Shown piece by piece: positions 23,948 through 32,236 of a DNA stretch of 64,000 bases (position 1 is its first letter; the number at the start of each line of letters is the position of its first letter). Origin of the DNA: Effrenium voratum (lineage: Eukaryota > Sar > Dinophyceae > Suessiales > Symbiodiniaceae); contig CAUJNA010003800.1 in assembly GCA_963377175.1 (NCBI GenBank), positions 297,131 through 361,130 on the forward strand, written 5' to 3'. The translations under genes were made by a program, and so were the position numbers. The notes beneath the pieces are model-generated. The model was given only the letters and a program-made list of their open reading frames with translations, was not told the DNA's origin and did not search any database.

Positions 23948-24559
23948 CTGAAGTGTTTTCTTTTGCCTTTCGTGGGGCTTCGTGTCAACCAACGTTACGG
24001 TGGGCTGTCTTAGCCATTCCCGAAAGCTGGCTTGTAGAACGGCGTCTACTTTAGTGAGCCCATCAGCCCACATCAAGCCTGTCGGCACCCAACGAACTTG
24101 TTGTTCGCCTATGTGGTCTTGAATTGACCGCACGGCAATCAGAGTCCGTTTCTCAGAAAGGCTCGGATTCCCAGCTATCACTGCATCATACAGCGACTTG
24201 CAATCTGTCGCTTGAAACTGCCTCAGGTGAGCTCCAGGTTGCTGGCCATCGAACAGCACCTCGCTCAGGAAGTAATTAGCGTAGACCATCCTGTCCACGC
24301 ACTGGTCCATGCTGTTCGCCTCCGATGCGAGCGTCGACCGCGTGACTCGCGGTGACCGCGCGCTTTGCCAATCCAGAACGGAAGCCATCGTGGTCCGTTC
24401 CAAGCAGTCCGGGATGGTGATGACCACCACCACTCCCATTTGGGACTTGTGTCCCTCCGCGTTGGCCCAGCTGGAATCCCCGAAGCCCACGAGCGTCGTA
24501 GCTCGGTTCAGCGGGATGCCTTGGAAGGTGAAGCCATCCGTCATGGTCTCCTTGGCCAC
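23882..24559 (-). CDS. Element 1 RNase H, ending inside the LTR
   Basis: This is the copia-type RNase H that removes template RNA during reverse transcription. The first acidic site is in FGDSSWANAEGHKSQMG, the next in STLASEANS and the third in ATDCKSLYDAV, followed by WVPTGLMWADGLTK. The last 22 or so residues are read from the 3' LTR and form a Cys-rich tail (CEFCGVSSLGPQCICL) before the stop. The frame differs from the RT segment upstream. Confidence 0.88.
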   Translation of the reverse strand: MAKETMTDGFTFQGIPLNRATTLVGFGDSSWANAEGHKSQMGVVVVITIPDCLERTTMASVLDWQSARSPRVTRSTLASEANSMDQCVDRMVYANYFLSEVLFDGQQPGAHLRQFQATDCKSLYDAVIAGNPSLSEKRTLIAVRSIQDHIGEQQVRWVPTGLMWADGLTKVDAVLQASFREWLRQPTVTLVDTKPHERQKKTLQCEFCGVSSLGPQCICLSRPLA

Positions 24560-24613
24560 CTTGATGCCCTCCAGAACGTCCCGAAGGTTGGTCGGCTTGG
24601 CTGCCTTTGTTGC

Positions 24614-25333
24614 TCAGGCTGGTGAGGGCACAAAGGTCTGGTCGGGATTGTCCTCCAAGCCACTGACACGCTCTTGAACTCTCTTGATGCTGCCGCATTC
24701 CATCTCCTGGATGAACTCCGTCTGGGTCACCTTAATGACGTCCTTGCCGTTGACGGTGTCCAAGGAGATCTGCTTTCCTCTAAAGGTGAGAGGTTTGCCC
24801 TTCTCCAAGTAGGCCTTGTTGCCCCAAGTGAACATGCCCAGGAGCTCGTCCATGTTGTAGTCCTTGCGGAAAGCGACCAAAAAGTCGTCCACGTGCACTA
24901 TCAGTATGACTTGTAGATAGCCACGTGAGCACCGCTTGTAGAAGCACATGTGATCCAACCGGTGCGTCAAGAACTGCGCCACAGTGAGGGTTCGCACCAC
25001 ATGCTTGATCCATGTCTTTGGTGCCGAAGCAAATCCATAAAGATTTCCTTCGATGGAGTACAGCCGGTGAGGAAATGACTTTGCCCTCCTCTGCAGCTCA
25101 TCACGGGGCGGTCTCAAAAACAGCGGAAGCTCCCGTGCATCAGGTTCGCCCTGCAGAAAGGCCGTAGCCACATCTCCTCCCCATAGGCCCCACTCCATGC
25201 CCGTCAACTCCACCTGTCGACAAAGTCCAGAAGCCGCCACCTGGATCACCGTCAGCTCCGCAAACTTTGGTGGGAGTCGGAGATGATCGGTCGAGCTGGG
25301 AGAGGTCGGGGCCCAGGCAGCCAAGTCCGGCAT
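24614..25333 (-). CDS. Element 1 reverse transcriptase, main part
   Basis: RVT_2-type reverse transcriptase. GGDVATAFLQGEP carries the first catalytic Asp (residue 54 of this frame). LYGFASAPKTW is the conserved substrate-loop motif. ILIVHVDDFLVA is the active-site box, with VDD at residues 148-150 where YVDD is usual. The first 25 or so residues are out of frame with the domain start at 25252-25662, so one frame break separates the two halves. Confidence 0.9.
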   Translation of the reverse strand: MPDLAAWAPTSPSSTDHLRLPPKFAELTVIQVAASGLCRQVELTGMEWGLWGGDVATAFLQGEPDARELPLFLRPPRDELQRRAKSFPHRLYSIEGNLYGFASAPKTWIKHVVRTLTVAQFLTHRLDHMCFYKRCSRGYLQVILIVHVDDFLVAFRKDYNMDELLGMFTWGNKAYLEKGKPLTFRGKQISLDTVNGKDVIKVTQTEFIQEMECGSIKRVQERVSGLEDNPDQTFVPSPA

Positions 25334-25662
25334 TTCGCTGCCACACTTGGTCCGGCCCCGCGGTTTTTATCCCTGTACGCGTTGCGCGAGGGGATCACCC
25401 GGCGCCTCAGCGTTGGACACTTCAGCACCTCGTCCGCCTCCTTGTCATCCAGGGGCGTGATGGTGCCCCAGCTCCGCCATGACTCGTACTCTTTGCGGTT
25501 GGCCTTCACGTTGGTGGCGTCTCCTCTCATCATGGTTCTCCAGGGTATCTCCCTGTCCAAGGCCTTCCGCTCTTTCCGTGTCATCTTGGCCACCGTAGGT
25601 TCCTGGTTGCCGTCGTCGGAGCTGTCGGACGTCTCGATGTCCTTTTCCACGGTCGCGGCCAA
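25252..25662 (-). CDS. Element 1 reverse transcriptase, N-terminal part
   Basis: The segment DREIPWRTMM...VKANRKEYESWRSWG is the region that precedes the fingers of copia RT in dinoflagellate elements, followed by RRRVIPSRNAYRDKN. The frame is lost after about residue 110, and the protein continues in the 24614-25333 frame. Confidence 0.8.
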   Translation of the reverse strand: MAATVEKDIETSDSSDDGNQEPTVAKMTRKERKALDREIPWRTMMRGDATNVKANRKEYESWRSWGTITPLDDKEADEVLKCPTLRRRVIPSRNAYRDKNRGAGPSVAAKCRTWLPGPRPLPARPIISDSHQSLRS

Positions 25663-25783
25663 AGCTCTGAACCAGCTCGATGGGGGGCCAACCTTGTGCT
25701 CAGGGTTACCGTCCCATCGTTCAGGTGGAAGGTAGTCTCATGCCAAGTGGTGATGAGCGTGGTCCATGGCCGGTTGTGCTTGG

Positions 25784-26596
25784 TCATGCGCCTGCGCTTG
25801 TCGTGTTTGTGGCTGCGTGCCTGTGTTGCTTATGCTGTGCTGCCAGTGCGGCGTGCTCTGGAGTTGCTGGTGCTTGCTGCAGCAGTGGTGTCGTGTTCCC
25901 ACTTGAGATTGTCCGTGGGGTGCCGTTTGACATGCCGTCAGGTGTCGTCACTTGCATGTCTCCGGCAAGTGGGATGCTTGAGTGCCCGTCGTCTGTCATG
26001 GCTGTGGGAATGCTGCCCTCTGGTTGCGGCAGTGCGCCCATCTGCTGCTGCTCGAGAGGCCTGCCGGCTAGGGAGTGTTGCTGCGATGGCTGTGATCGTG
26101 GTGATCTTGACCGCCGCCTGATGGCTGATGATGTTGCTCCCTGTGGCAAGTGATAATGCCTCTCTATGTGGTGCTGGTGGAGCGTCGGTGAAAACACCTG
26201 TTGTTGCTGAATGACGTTCGTCGTCTCTTCAACTTGCTGCATTGCAACTTGTGGTAGTTGTGGTGGTGGTACAGCTGCTGATGCTAATGCTGGTGGTGCT
26301 TGGGGTACCTGAAGTGCTTGTGGTGCGTGAGGTAGTTCAACTGGAGGTGGAGCCAAGAAAGGTTGCGTAGTCTCTTCAATCCCCATCGCATCGATCTCTA
26401 AGTCGAGATTCTCATCCTCTCCAGGTCCGGGTCCACGCTCGTCGGTCCAACATGCAGACGACCCCCAACACCGCGTGATTGGTGCCCGAAAGGTCGCGGA
26501 TGTAAACCAAATCTGCTTGAAGTCGCTCAGCAAACTGCCCCTGGAAGGTTGGAAGAGCTGCTGGTCGTGGTTGCAGGTGCTTTGCCGTTCTCTCAC
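25784..26596 (-). CDS. Element 1 linker between integrase and RT
   Basis: This is a low-complexity Pro/Gln/Ala/Thr-rich stretch of about 230 residues without a fold signature. It is the usual spacer between integrase and RT in copia polyproteins. Its first 50 or so codons are out of frame with the real protein, because the integrase reads in another frame up to about 26440. Confidence 0.6.
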   Translation of the reverse strand: MRERQSTCNHDQQLFQPSRGSLLSDFKQIWFTSATFRAPITRCWGSSACWTDERGPGPGEDENLDLEIDAMGIEETTQPFLAPPPVELPHAPQALQVPQAPPALASAAVPPPQLPQVAMQQVEETTNVIQQQQVFSPTLHQHHIERHYHLPQGATSSAIRRRSRSPRSQPSQQHSLAGRPLEQQQMGALPQPEGSIPTAMTDDGHSSIPLAGDMQVTTPDGMSNGTPRTISSGNTTPLLQQAPATPEHAALAAQHKQHRHAATNTTSAGA

Positions 26597-27257
26597 AGCT
26601 CCCGCATTTGATGTGTTCCAAGGCCGTGACCACCGGCAGGTTCAGCGCTCCATGGGCAGCAAGCAACCGTTTGAGTTCCTGCTTGCTCGGGTGCCCAGCG
26701 TTGACATGAAGCCTGGCCACTGACGCCCTCACCTCCTTGCTGACGTTCAAAGGGATCCCGGGGAAGGTGATGTCCGTCCTAAGTCCCACCACCGGTAGAA
26801 GAGGATCTTCTGGCGCTGGTTGTCCTTGAGGAGGAGCATCTTCCTCGGTGAACCCGTAGAAGAAGATTGCGGCCGAGATGGGGTTCTCAAAGCGGGCCTT
26901 AGGAAACTGCACTTGTCGCACGTCCTCCACCTCTATCATCATTTTGCCATCCGAGAGGAGGAGGACCGCCCCGCGATGAGAGTAGTTGATGTCTCTCGGC
27001 AGCCGTCTCGCCATAGGAGTCACCGCGACCTGCACCCTTGTAAGCTCCCAGGGTATGAGGCGCGAGATCTTCTTGAAGAGCTCCGTGCCCTGCTCCAAGT
27101 TCATAGCCTTGGTCGTACTTTTCATAAAGATCTTCCTCACCTCCTCCAGGATCTGACCCCATGCCGTGAAGTCCTCCACCGGTTCTGCGACCATCACCTC
27201 GTGGGTGTCGAAGCGAGTAGGTGCTCTCCTCCGTGCCTCGGCCTGGAGCCCCTTCAT
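26412..27257 (-). pseudogene. Element 1 integrase, catalytic core deleted
   Basis: The N-terminal part contains the zinc-binding HHCC domain (ARLHVNAGHPS, then HIKCGSC). The first catalytic strand is present (RLQADLVYI). After VVCMLD the reading frame goes straight into the acidic linker (GEDENLDLEID), so the second Asp, the Glu and about 150 residues of the rve core are absent. The first 150 residues, rich in charged and hydrophobic strands, have no assigned fold. Without the core this protein cannot join strands. Confidence 0.85.
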
Positions 27258-27268
27258 AATTGCGTCGA

Positions 27269-27952
27269 CTAACTTGTCCGGGTAGACCTGCGAAAAGGTG
27301 ACGTTCTTGCCCTCGAGGGGTCGGCATTCCTGCCGTTCGGCTTGGTTGAGTCGCTTGTCACCCGGTCGGCGATGTCCTGGCTGTTGGTGAGGAATCGGTA
27401 GGTCTTGATGATGTCATAGCCATCAAGATCCTTCCCGCCGAACGCCCCCGCGTCGCAGTCGACGAGGATCATATTCTCCATGCTGATGAGCTCCTTCACG
27501 GCCTTCTCTTCCCAAAACCTGCTGCGCTTCGGGTTCTCCAGCAGGATGAGGCCACCCATGGTCACGTGCTTGGCCAATGTCTTACAAAACCATCTCAGCA
27601 AAGGGCTTTCCGCGTCCCGGAGCATCATGAGTTCTTCCATCCTGTGGGCGTAGTTGCAGTTCTCGTTCATGACGCTCCAGTGGGTGCATCTGCACCCTGC
27701 CAAGACCAGCAACGGTCCGAGATTGTAGACCGCGTGCTCGAAGAGCTTCTTGCCCTCGGACGTGTTCAAGTCAGTCCCGAGGTCTCGCTCAAAGGGTTGT
27801 AGTGCATGGAGTCCATATCGCTGTGCTGTCTGCGTAGCCTTCGCAGTACCCGCAAAGGCTTCGCAAAGGTCGAAGCCGAACTTCCGGTCCGCTGCGGTCG
27901 GCAGGCTGTTCAGAATCATGACCTCCTTCTCGAGGATGTTCACCGACTTCAT
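27269..27952 (-). CDS. Element 1 methyltransferase-like domain (cytosine-C5 type signature)
   Basis: In this 227-residue frame, DLCEAFAG (28-35) resembles the SAM-binding motif I of C5-cytosine methyltransferases. GCRCTHWS (86-93) lines up with the catalytic loop G-P-P-C-Q-x-F-S and keeps Gly, Cys-89 and Ser. LILLENP (135-141) lines up with the Glu-Asn of motif VI. The distal part (VDCDAGAFGGKDLDGYD) sits where the target-recognition side begins but lacks the QxRxR motif. The domain lies between the protease and the integrase. A catalytic role is inferred; the Pro-Pro of motif IV is missing, so it may be a non-catalytic relic. Confidence 0.6.
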   Translation of the reverse strand: MKSVNILEKEVMILNSLPTAADRKFGFDLCEAFAGTAKATQTAQRYGLHALQPFERDLGTDLNTSEGKKLFEHAVYNLGPLLVLAGCRCTHWSVMNENCNYAHRMEELMMLRDAESPLLRWFCKTLAKHVTMGGLILLENPKRSRFWEEKAVKELISMENMILVDCDAGAFGGKDLDGYDIIKTYRFLTNSQDIADRVTSDSTKPNGRNADPSRARTSPFRRSTRTS

Positions 27953-28085
27953 CGCACTTCCTCCAAGTCTCTTGAGTCGACCGGTTGGAAGTCGTCCAGA
28001 TACTGGAACGCGCTGTGGCTCATCTGGTCGTCGAAGTCCGGCATCTCCTCCGGGTCGTTCAGTCCATGGCCTGCCGCCGAGGATG

Positions 28086-28733
28086 TCATAGATGGCGCTC
28101 GTGACCGACGAGGAGCTCGGAACATGTGGGGCTCCCCCAGGTAGTCCGATGCCGTAGGCCTCGGTCGTGTCGCTGTAGGCATTGGCCGCCCTGCTGGTCC
28201 ATCATGACTCCCTCCGGAATCGGCACACGGTACCCATCGATCTGACCCAGCAGAGGTGGTATGGCCATACTGCCCATGCTGCCATCCAGTGTAGTCAAGG
28301 GCGATGGCGGGTGTCGCTGCGAGCTGGAGCACAAACCATCCAATATCCATCCTTGAGTATTGTTTCGCGTTCCCCATCGCCAGCGAAGGCTGCACTGCAG
28401 GCACTTTGCGTAGGACCCGTGGCGGTTGCCGTACCTGTGGAACGCCGGGTGGTGGCATGTCTGCTGCCTTGTCTCCATTTCCTTGTAGAGCTTGTTTTTG
28501 GCCTCCCTCTTTCTGGCGTTGACCAGGCCACCATCGCCCTCGAGAACCACCTGGTTGTAGATCTCGTACTCCACGATGCCCAGTCTCACCGCCACCCGTA
28601 AAGTCCGCCAGCACGTCCTTGCGAGGTGTAGGATGTGCCTGACCACTGCTGACCATCGTCTGATGATGGTGTCCTCCCGATTCATGGGTCGCCGCGGGAG
28701 AGGAGGACGAGATGGCCGGTTTCGTCTGGTCAC
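28086..28733 (-). CDS. Element 1 zinc-ribbon-like segment
   Basis: Between protease and methyltransferase-like domain this frame holds CHHPAFHRYGNRHG followed by YAKCLQCSLRW. This is a Cys-His / Cys-x2-Cys pattern typical of a small zinc ribbon. The preceding KREAKNKLYKEMETRQQ looks helical. The rest of the frame is Arg-rich and probably out of frame. Its function is unknown; nucleic-acid binding is plausible. Confidence 0.55.
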   Translation of the reverse strand: MTRRNRPSRPPLPRRPMNREDTIIRRWSAVVRHILHLARTCWRTLRVAVRLGIVEYEIYNQVVLEGDGGLVNARKREAKNKLYKEMETRQQTCHHPAFHRYGNRHGSYAKCLQCSLRWRWGTRNNTQGWILDGLCSSSQRHPPSPLTTLDGSMGSMAIPPLLGQIDGYRVPIPEGVMMDQQGGQCLQRHDRGLRHRTTWGSPTCSELLVGHERHL

Positions 28734-28772
28734 CTAGCACATTGCTCATGGCTGCGGCGTTGATCAACAGAT

Positions 28773-30407
28773 TCACCTCCGGATCATCCATGCCATGATC
28801 TTCAAGTTCTTGCCAAACATGACTCTTGTTGGGCTCTGGGGGAACTCCACAATGCTGATAGCCAGGTGTCCCTCCAGTAGTCGTAGTTTGGCAGTGCGGT
28901 TCAAGTGAGTCAAGTGGGCCTTTTGGTTGGGGAAGTCCAGCACACACCCAAGTTTCTGCAAGGTGGTGGGGCTCCTGGGGATGCTGGCCTTCACGATGTT
29001 GGTGCCCAAAAGGAAACACTCTTCCCCTACAGCTGCTGGAAAGGTCATCTGGCGGGCGGAGATCTTTGGTTTGCCGGCACCGAACTGAAAAGTCTCATGA
29101 CAGGTGCTCATCATGGGTTTCAAACCAAACTCCGCCAGCACATCCACTTGACTGTCACACCATGCCTCGCCACAGCATGACCTCTGACAAGCTGTGTCAA
29201 TCACCATGTAGCCTGCGGCCTCTGTGGTTGCGATGAGACAGTCATGTTCTGACACATGCACATGGCGAAGCATCATCACGAAGTGTGACTTTTTCTTACA
29301 CCCATTCTCATCTGAACACTCTACGGTCTTGTCGAAGGCGGCCGAATGGCGGGTCACAAAAGCCTTGCGGTTGCCCTTGTCGCTACGGTTCTTGCCGGTG
29401 CCACCGTCCTTGGAACTGCGTGCTTTGCCACCCTTGCCAGGCGCCCCCGCACTGATCTCACACCCACTGTCCCCGGCCCAATGGCCGGTTTTCCCGCAGG
29501 CTGCGCAACTGCTGGTGGCTTTCCTCTGCTGCACCGACTGGGTCTTGCCATTGCTGAAGACTCGCCCTTGTGTGACTTTGGCGAGCTTCTTTGCAGTCAC
29601 TGTCAAGACCTCCGCCAGCTGACCAAGTTCGTCACCTTCTTGGTCTTCATCTTCTCCATACTCATCTTGATCTTCTTGATCACCATCATCCTCGTGGTTG
29701 CCCTCGTTGGTGTCCTCGGGGATGGTCTCCAGGCCGTCCACCGCGTCCTCGAACTCTTCGTCCTGAGGTTCTTTCTGTTCTTCCTCTTCGGCTGACACTG
29801 CAAGGACCCGTCTCGGGTAACTGCCGTCGCCCTTGCTGTTGCCCTTGCGGTAGCCGTTGTTCTTGCCACCTGGTGCCGCGGGTGTCCTGTGAGTCCAAGG
29901 CTTCCCGCGGTTTTGTCCCTTGGGGTTGTTGTGGTTGAGGTTCTCCCGGCCGAAGACTGGTGGCGAGGGCTTGTACTCCGGGAACTGAAGTGTCAGCGCT
30001 GAACGCACCGCCTCGTAGTTAAGCTGCTGTCCAGTGCCCACCAACACCATCCGTTGCTGGTCCAGGCTGAGCTTGGCACGGTCCAGCAATTGTGAACCCC
30101 GAGACTCGGAGTCGTAGGACAGTGCCATGTCCACTCCGATCGCCTTCAGCAAGACCTCCACGCGGCGGTACCTGTTGACGAAGGATCGCATTGACTCCTG
30201 GGGCAACCGCGCGATCGTCTCAAACTCATGCAGGTAGTGGCGCTTCACGTACACCGACTTCTGTTGAAAGGCACTCCTCAGCTCGTCCAGGATGTACTTC
30301 ACGCCCTCCTTGTGGTAGATGCAGTTCACATCTACATGTTCAAGTTCCATTTCCGCTTCTCCCTGCAGGCTCACGTACAGCTGCAAACCAGCCTCCGCGG
30401 CCGTCAT
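28773..30407 (-). CDS. Element 1 Gag and aspartic protease
   Basis: This is a 544-residue frame. Residues 1-150 resemble the helical retrotransposon Gag (UBN2/gag-polypeptide type), with HEFETIARLPQESMRSFVNR. A basic region and an acidic run (210-260) follow. A zinc knuckle at 301-316 reads CAACGKTGHWAGDSGC, with spacing Cx2Cx4Hx6C, two longer than the usual Cx2Cx4Hx4C. The protease active site is MVIDTACQRS, Asp-Thr-Ala at 404-406, in place of the common DTG/DSG. Gag packages element RNA and the protease cleaves the polyprotein. Confidence 0.85.
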   Translation of the reverse strand: MTAAEAGLQLYVSLQGEAEMELEHVDVNCIYHKEGVKYILDELRSAFQQKSVYVKRHYLHEFETIARLPQESMRSFVNRYRRVEVLLKAIGVDMALSYDSESRGSQLLDRAKLSLDQQRMVLVGTGQQLNYEAVRSALTLQFPEYKPSPPVFGRENLNHNNPKGQNRGKPWTHRTPAAPGGKNNGYRKGNSKGDGSYPRRVLAVSAEEEEQKEPQDEEFEDAVDGLETIPEDTNEGNHEDDGDQEDQDEYGEDEDQEGDELGQLAEVLTVTAKKLAKVTQGRVFSNGKTQSVQQRKATSSCAACGKTGHWAGDSGCEISAGAPGKGGKARSSKDGGTGKNRSDKGNRKAFVTRHSAAFDKTVECSDENGCKKKSHFVMMLRHVHVSEHDCLIATTEAAGYMVIDTACQRSCCGEAWCDSQVDVLAEFGLKPMMSTCHETFQFGAGKPKISARQMTFPAAVGEECFLLGTNIVKASIPRSPTTLQKLGCVLDFPNQKAHLTHLNRTAKLRLLEGHLAISIVEFPQSPTRVMFGKNLKIMAWMIRR

Positions 30408-31102
30408 ATAATTCTTGACTTGGAGCGCCCAGACTTGCGTTCAAACCGGTCAAAGGCGCGTATGTCGCCGCTCTGGTACTTCCATTGTGGTGGTGCAGGA
30501 GGCGTGCCGCCGCGAAACCGTACACCGCGCTGTGGACCTTTCAACAAAGTCCACGACTCATCGTCACCATCCTTCTTGGCCTTCTTGATGGCCGTGGTGA
30601 GGGTATCCACCGAAAAACCAGCTGCCGGTTCCTGCGTAGGAGTTGTTCGTGCTGGTAGTTCTTCATGATCAAGTGCGTCGTCCGGTATGATGAAGGGATC
30701 ATCGGTCGGAGCTTCGCTTTCACCAGGCTCGTAGCTGTCGCCACCGTCTCCAGGTCCATCTGGTGGTCCCCCTCCAGTAGCCGTTTTCTTCCGTCTCCTC
30801 TGCCTCCTCGATGATCCGGATGAAGCGGTTTGACCGTCTGGTTGAGCGGCACCAGCGGGGATGTACATCCAGGTGCCGTGGTCGAACTGCCGCTTCGTCG
30901 GGCGATGCGCATCGTAGAACTCTGCTCCACCACACGATGAACGTGTCCAGCTCCTGTTGTCGCCATCCCAGTAGTGCTCCATGGAGTGACACTCCAAGCA
31001 CCGCCAGTCTTCTTCTTCAGCATCTTGATGGTCGACCGCAGGTCCATCGTCTGGTTGTACATGAGGTTGTGGTTCCGGCTGTGGTCGTACAGATGCTTTC
31101 AA
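30404..31102 (-). CDS. Element 1 N-terminal ORF, second part
   Basis: This 232-residue frame overlaps the Gag frame by four bases. It contains WRCLECHSMEHYWDGDN, a Cys-x2-Cys pair that may bind metal, and GTWMYIPAGAAQP. The rest is Pro/Glu/Asp-rich. It has no recognised family. Confidence 0.5.
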   Translation of the reverse strand: MKASVRPQPEPQPHVQPDDGPAVDHQDAEEEDWRCLECHSMEHYWDGDNRSWTRSSCGGAEFYDAHRPTKRQFDHGTWMYIPAGAAQPDGQTASSGSSRRQRRRKKTATGGGPPDGPGDGGDSYEPGESEAPTDDPFIIPDDALDHEELPARTTPTQEPAAGFSVDTLTTAIKKAKKDGDDESWTLLKGPQRGVRFRGGTPPAPPQWKYQSGDIRAFDRFERKSGRSKSRII

Positions 31103-31962
31103 CCAAGGTGAAGGTGTAGGTCCTGCTTTCGTGCCGCCTCATCGGCCGATGAGCCTGGCCGTTTCGGTACTGCTTGTCGAGGTGGTTGTGGATCAGGTTC
31201 ACGTGATGGGCTCCGTGAGGTAGGCAGATGATCCTCGTCAAACACCACCTGGACTTCATCTGGTCCAAGCCTCGGGTGGATTGGTCGTGCTGGTACTCCA
31301 AGAGGAACTCCACCTGGCCATAGTGCATGAATCGGATCCGACCCCATCGGCAGACCGGGCCACATTGGATGCATGCCTCCCTTGCCGGGCCAGTGGCCGA
31401 AGGGCATGCCTCCAGGCATCATCGGCATACATGGTCCTGGCCAGCCCATAGGAACTTGCCAAAGAGGAGCACCCGGAAGTCCAGGATGTACACCACCGTG
31501 AACCTGCCCATGAGGCACTCCAGGGAGATGTGATAGTTTCGGGTGGTCAAGCCCTTGAGGCTGTCCAGGTCGTATCGGTGGCATCTGCCCTTCGTGTACA
31601 CGAGCGGCTCCAGGGCCTCTTGCTCCGTTAGGATGCTCACGCTGAAGAGCAGCACCACAGGTCGTATTCACGAGGATCACGCCGAAGAGCGTCTTCCAGT
31701 CCTCGTGCACCTGTATGGTGATCTCGCCGGTGGGCGCCATCAGGGCCTTGAGCTCCTTCGTGGTGACCGTGCCGAAGAGCATCATCATCAGGTAGTAGCT
31801 CATCGTCGTACTGTGACGTGTCGGAGTCTTTGCTTGGTGATTGGGCTCTCTCTTCTTCTCCAGGCCGGTGGGCGTCACTTCCGCCAAGCTCATCAGCTCC
31901 GGCTCCAGTACCGCCTCCGTCGGCCTGTCCCTGCGTGGTGGGCTGAGGGGCATCACCGCCAT
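31099..31962 (-). CDS. Element 1 N-terminal ORF, first part (Pro/Gly/Met-rich)
   Basis: This 287-residue frame has a short folded-looking start (TTKELKALMAPTGEITIQV, then HEDWKTLFG). A long Pro/Gly/Met/His-rich tract follows (for example MGWPGPCMPMMPGG), then a charged tail. Its function is unknown. It overlaps the next frame by four bases. Confidence 0.5.
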   Translation of the reverse strand: MAVMPLSPPRRDRPTEAVLEPELMSLAEVTPTGLEKKREPNHQAKTPTRHSTTMSYYLMMMLFGTVTTKELKALMAPTGEITIQVHEDWKTLFGVILVNTTCGAALQREHPNGARGPGAARVHEGQMPPIRPGQPQGLDHPKLSHLPGVPHGQVHGGVHPGLPGAPLWQVPMGWPGPCMPMMPGGMPFGHWPGKGGMHPMWPGLPMGSDPIHALWPGGVPLGVPARPIHPRLGPDEVQVVFDEDHLPTSRSPSREPDPQPPRQAVPKRPGSSADEAARKQDLHLHLG

Positions 31963-31977
31963 GACGAGGTTCAGTCC

Positions 31978-32235
31978 TCAAGTCCGGCGTCCCGCCGCTC
32001 CTCTGCCGGCACCACGTCCTGCCAGGAAGGCATCGCTGATGCCGATGTTGGGCTCCCGAATCGCTGTGAGGAGCTCCGCTACCAACTTGTGGTAACGCTC
32101 AGCGAACGTTTTCCATGGTTCCGCCACGCTGCGAGCGGAAGTAAAGAGTCTAATTGACTCAAGGGCGCCGCTAAGCCAATGGCCGCGAAAGGCAAATGCA
32201 TTGGGGACCCAAAGAAGAAACACCGCAAAACTCAC
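31978..32235 (-). CDS. Element 1 frame running from the 5' LTR into the body
   Basis: An 85-codon open frame starts within the 5' LTR (first possible start is a GTG, no ATG), passes through the primer-binding site without a stop and continues into the element. It encodes FAVFLLWVPNAFAFRGHW, a hydrophobic start, then an amphipathic stretch. Whether it is translated is unknown. Confidence 0.35.
   Translation of the reverse strand: MSFAVFLLWVPNAFAFRGHWLSGALESIRLFTSARSVAEPWKTFAERYHKLVAELLTAIREPNIGISDAFLAGRGAGRGAAGRRT
32073..32084 (-). promoter_or_regulatory. Element 1 primer-binding site
   Basis: On the element strand TGGTAGCGGAGC starts one base inside the 5' LTR. It resembles the copia primer site TGGTATCAGAGC, and TGGTAGCAGAGG of animals, complementary to the 3' end of initiator-Met tRNA including CCA. 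The same 12 bases occur in element 2. Confidence 0.85.
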
Positions 32236-32236
32236 A
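32086..32236 (-). repeat. Element 1 5' LTR
   Basis: This is 151 bp and matches the 3' LTR except for one base. It drives transcription toward lower coordinates if active. No TATA-like box is obvious. Confidence 0.93.

Larger units (their letters stand above)
23797..32236 (-). mobile_element. Ty1/copia LTR retrotransposon 1 (8.44 kb)
   Basis: Direct terminal repeats of 151 bp (23797-23947 and 32086-32236) differ at one base. A primer-binding site lies one base inside the 5' LTR. The minus-strand domain order is N-terminal region, Gag, zinc knuckle, protease, zinc-ribbon-like segment, methyltransferase-like domain, integrase, RT and RNase H. The order IN before RT defines the copia group. The word GTATC occurs at 23791-23795 and again at 32237-32241 and is a likely 5-bp target duplication. 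The coding parts fall in several frames and the integrase core is missing, so this copy is probably not autonomous. The near-identical LTRs imply recent insertion. Confidence 0.93.

Noticed and set aside
25680..26153. 157-codon plus-strand frame rich in Cys and Ala
   Set aside because: Shadow of the Pro/Gln-rich linker of copia element 1 on the other strand.
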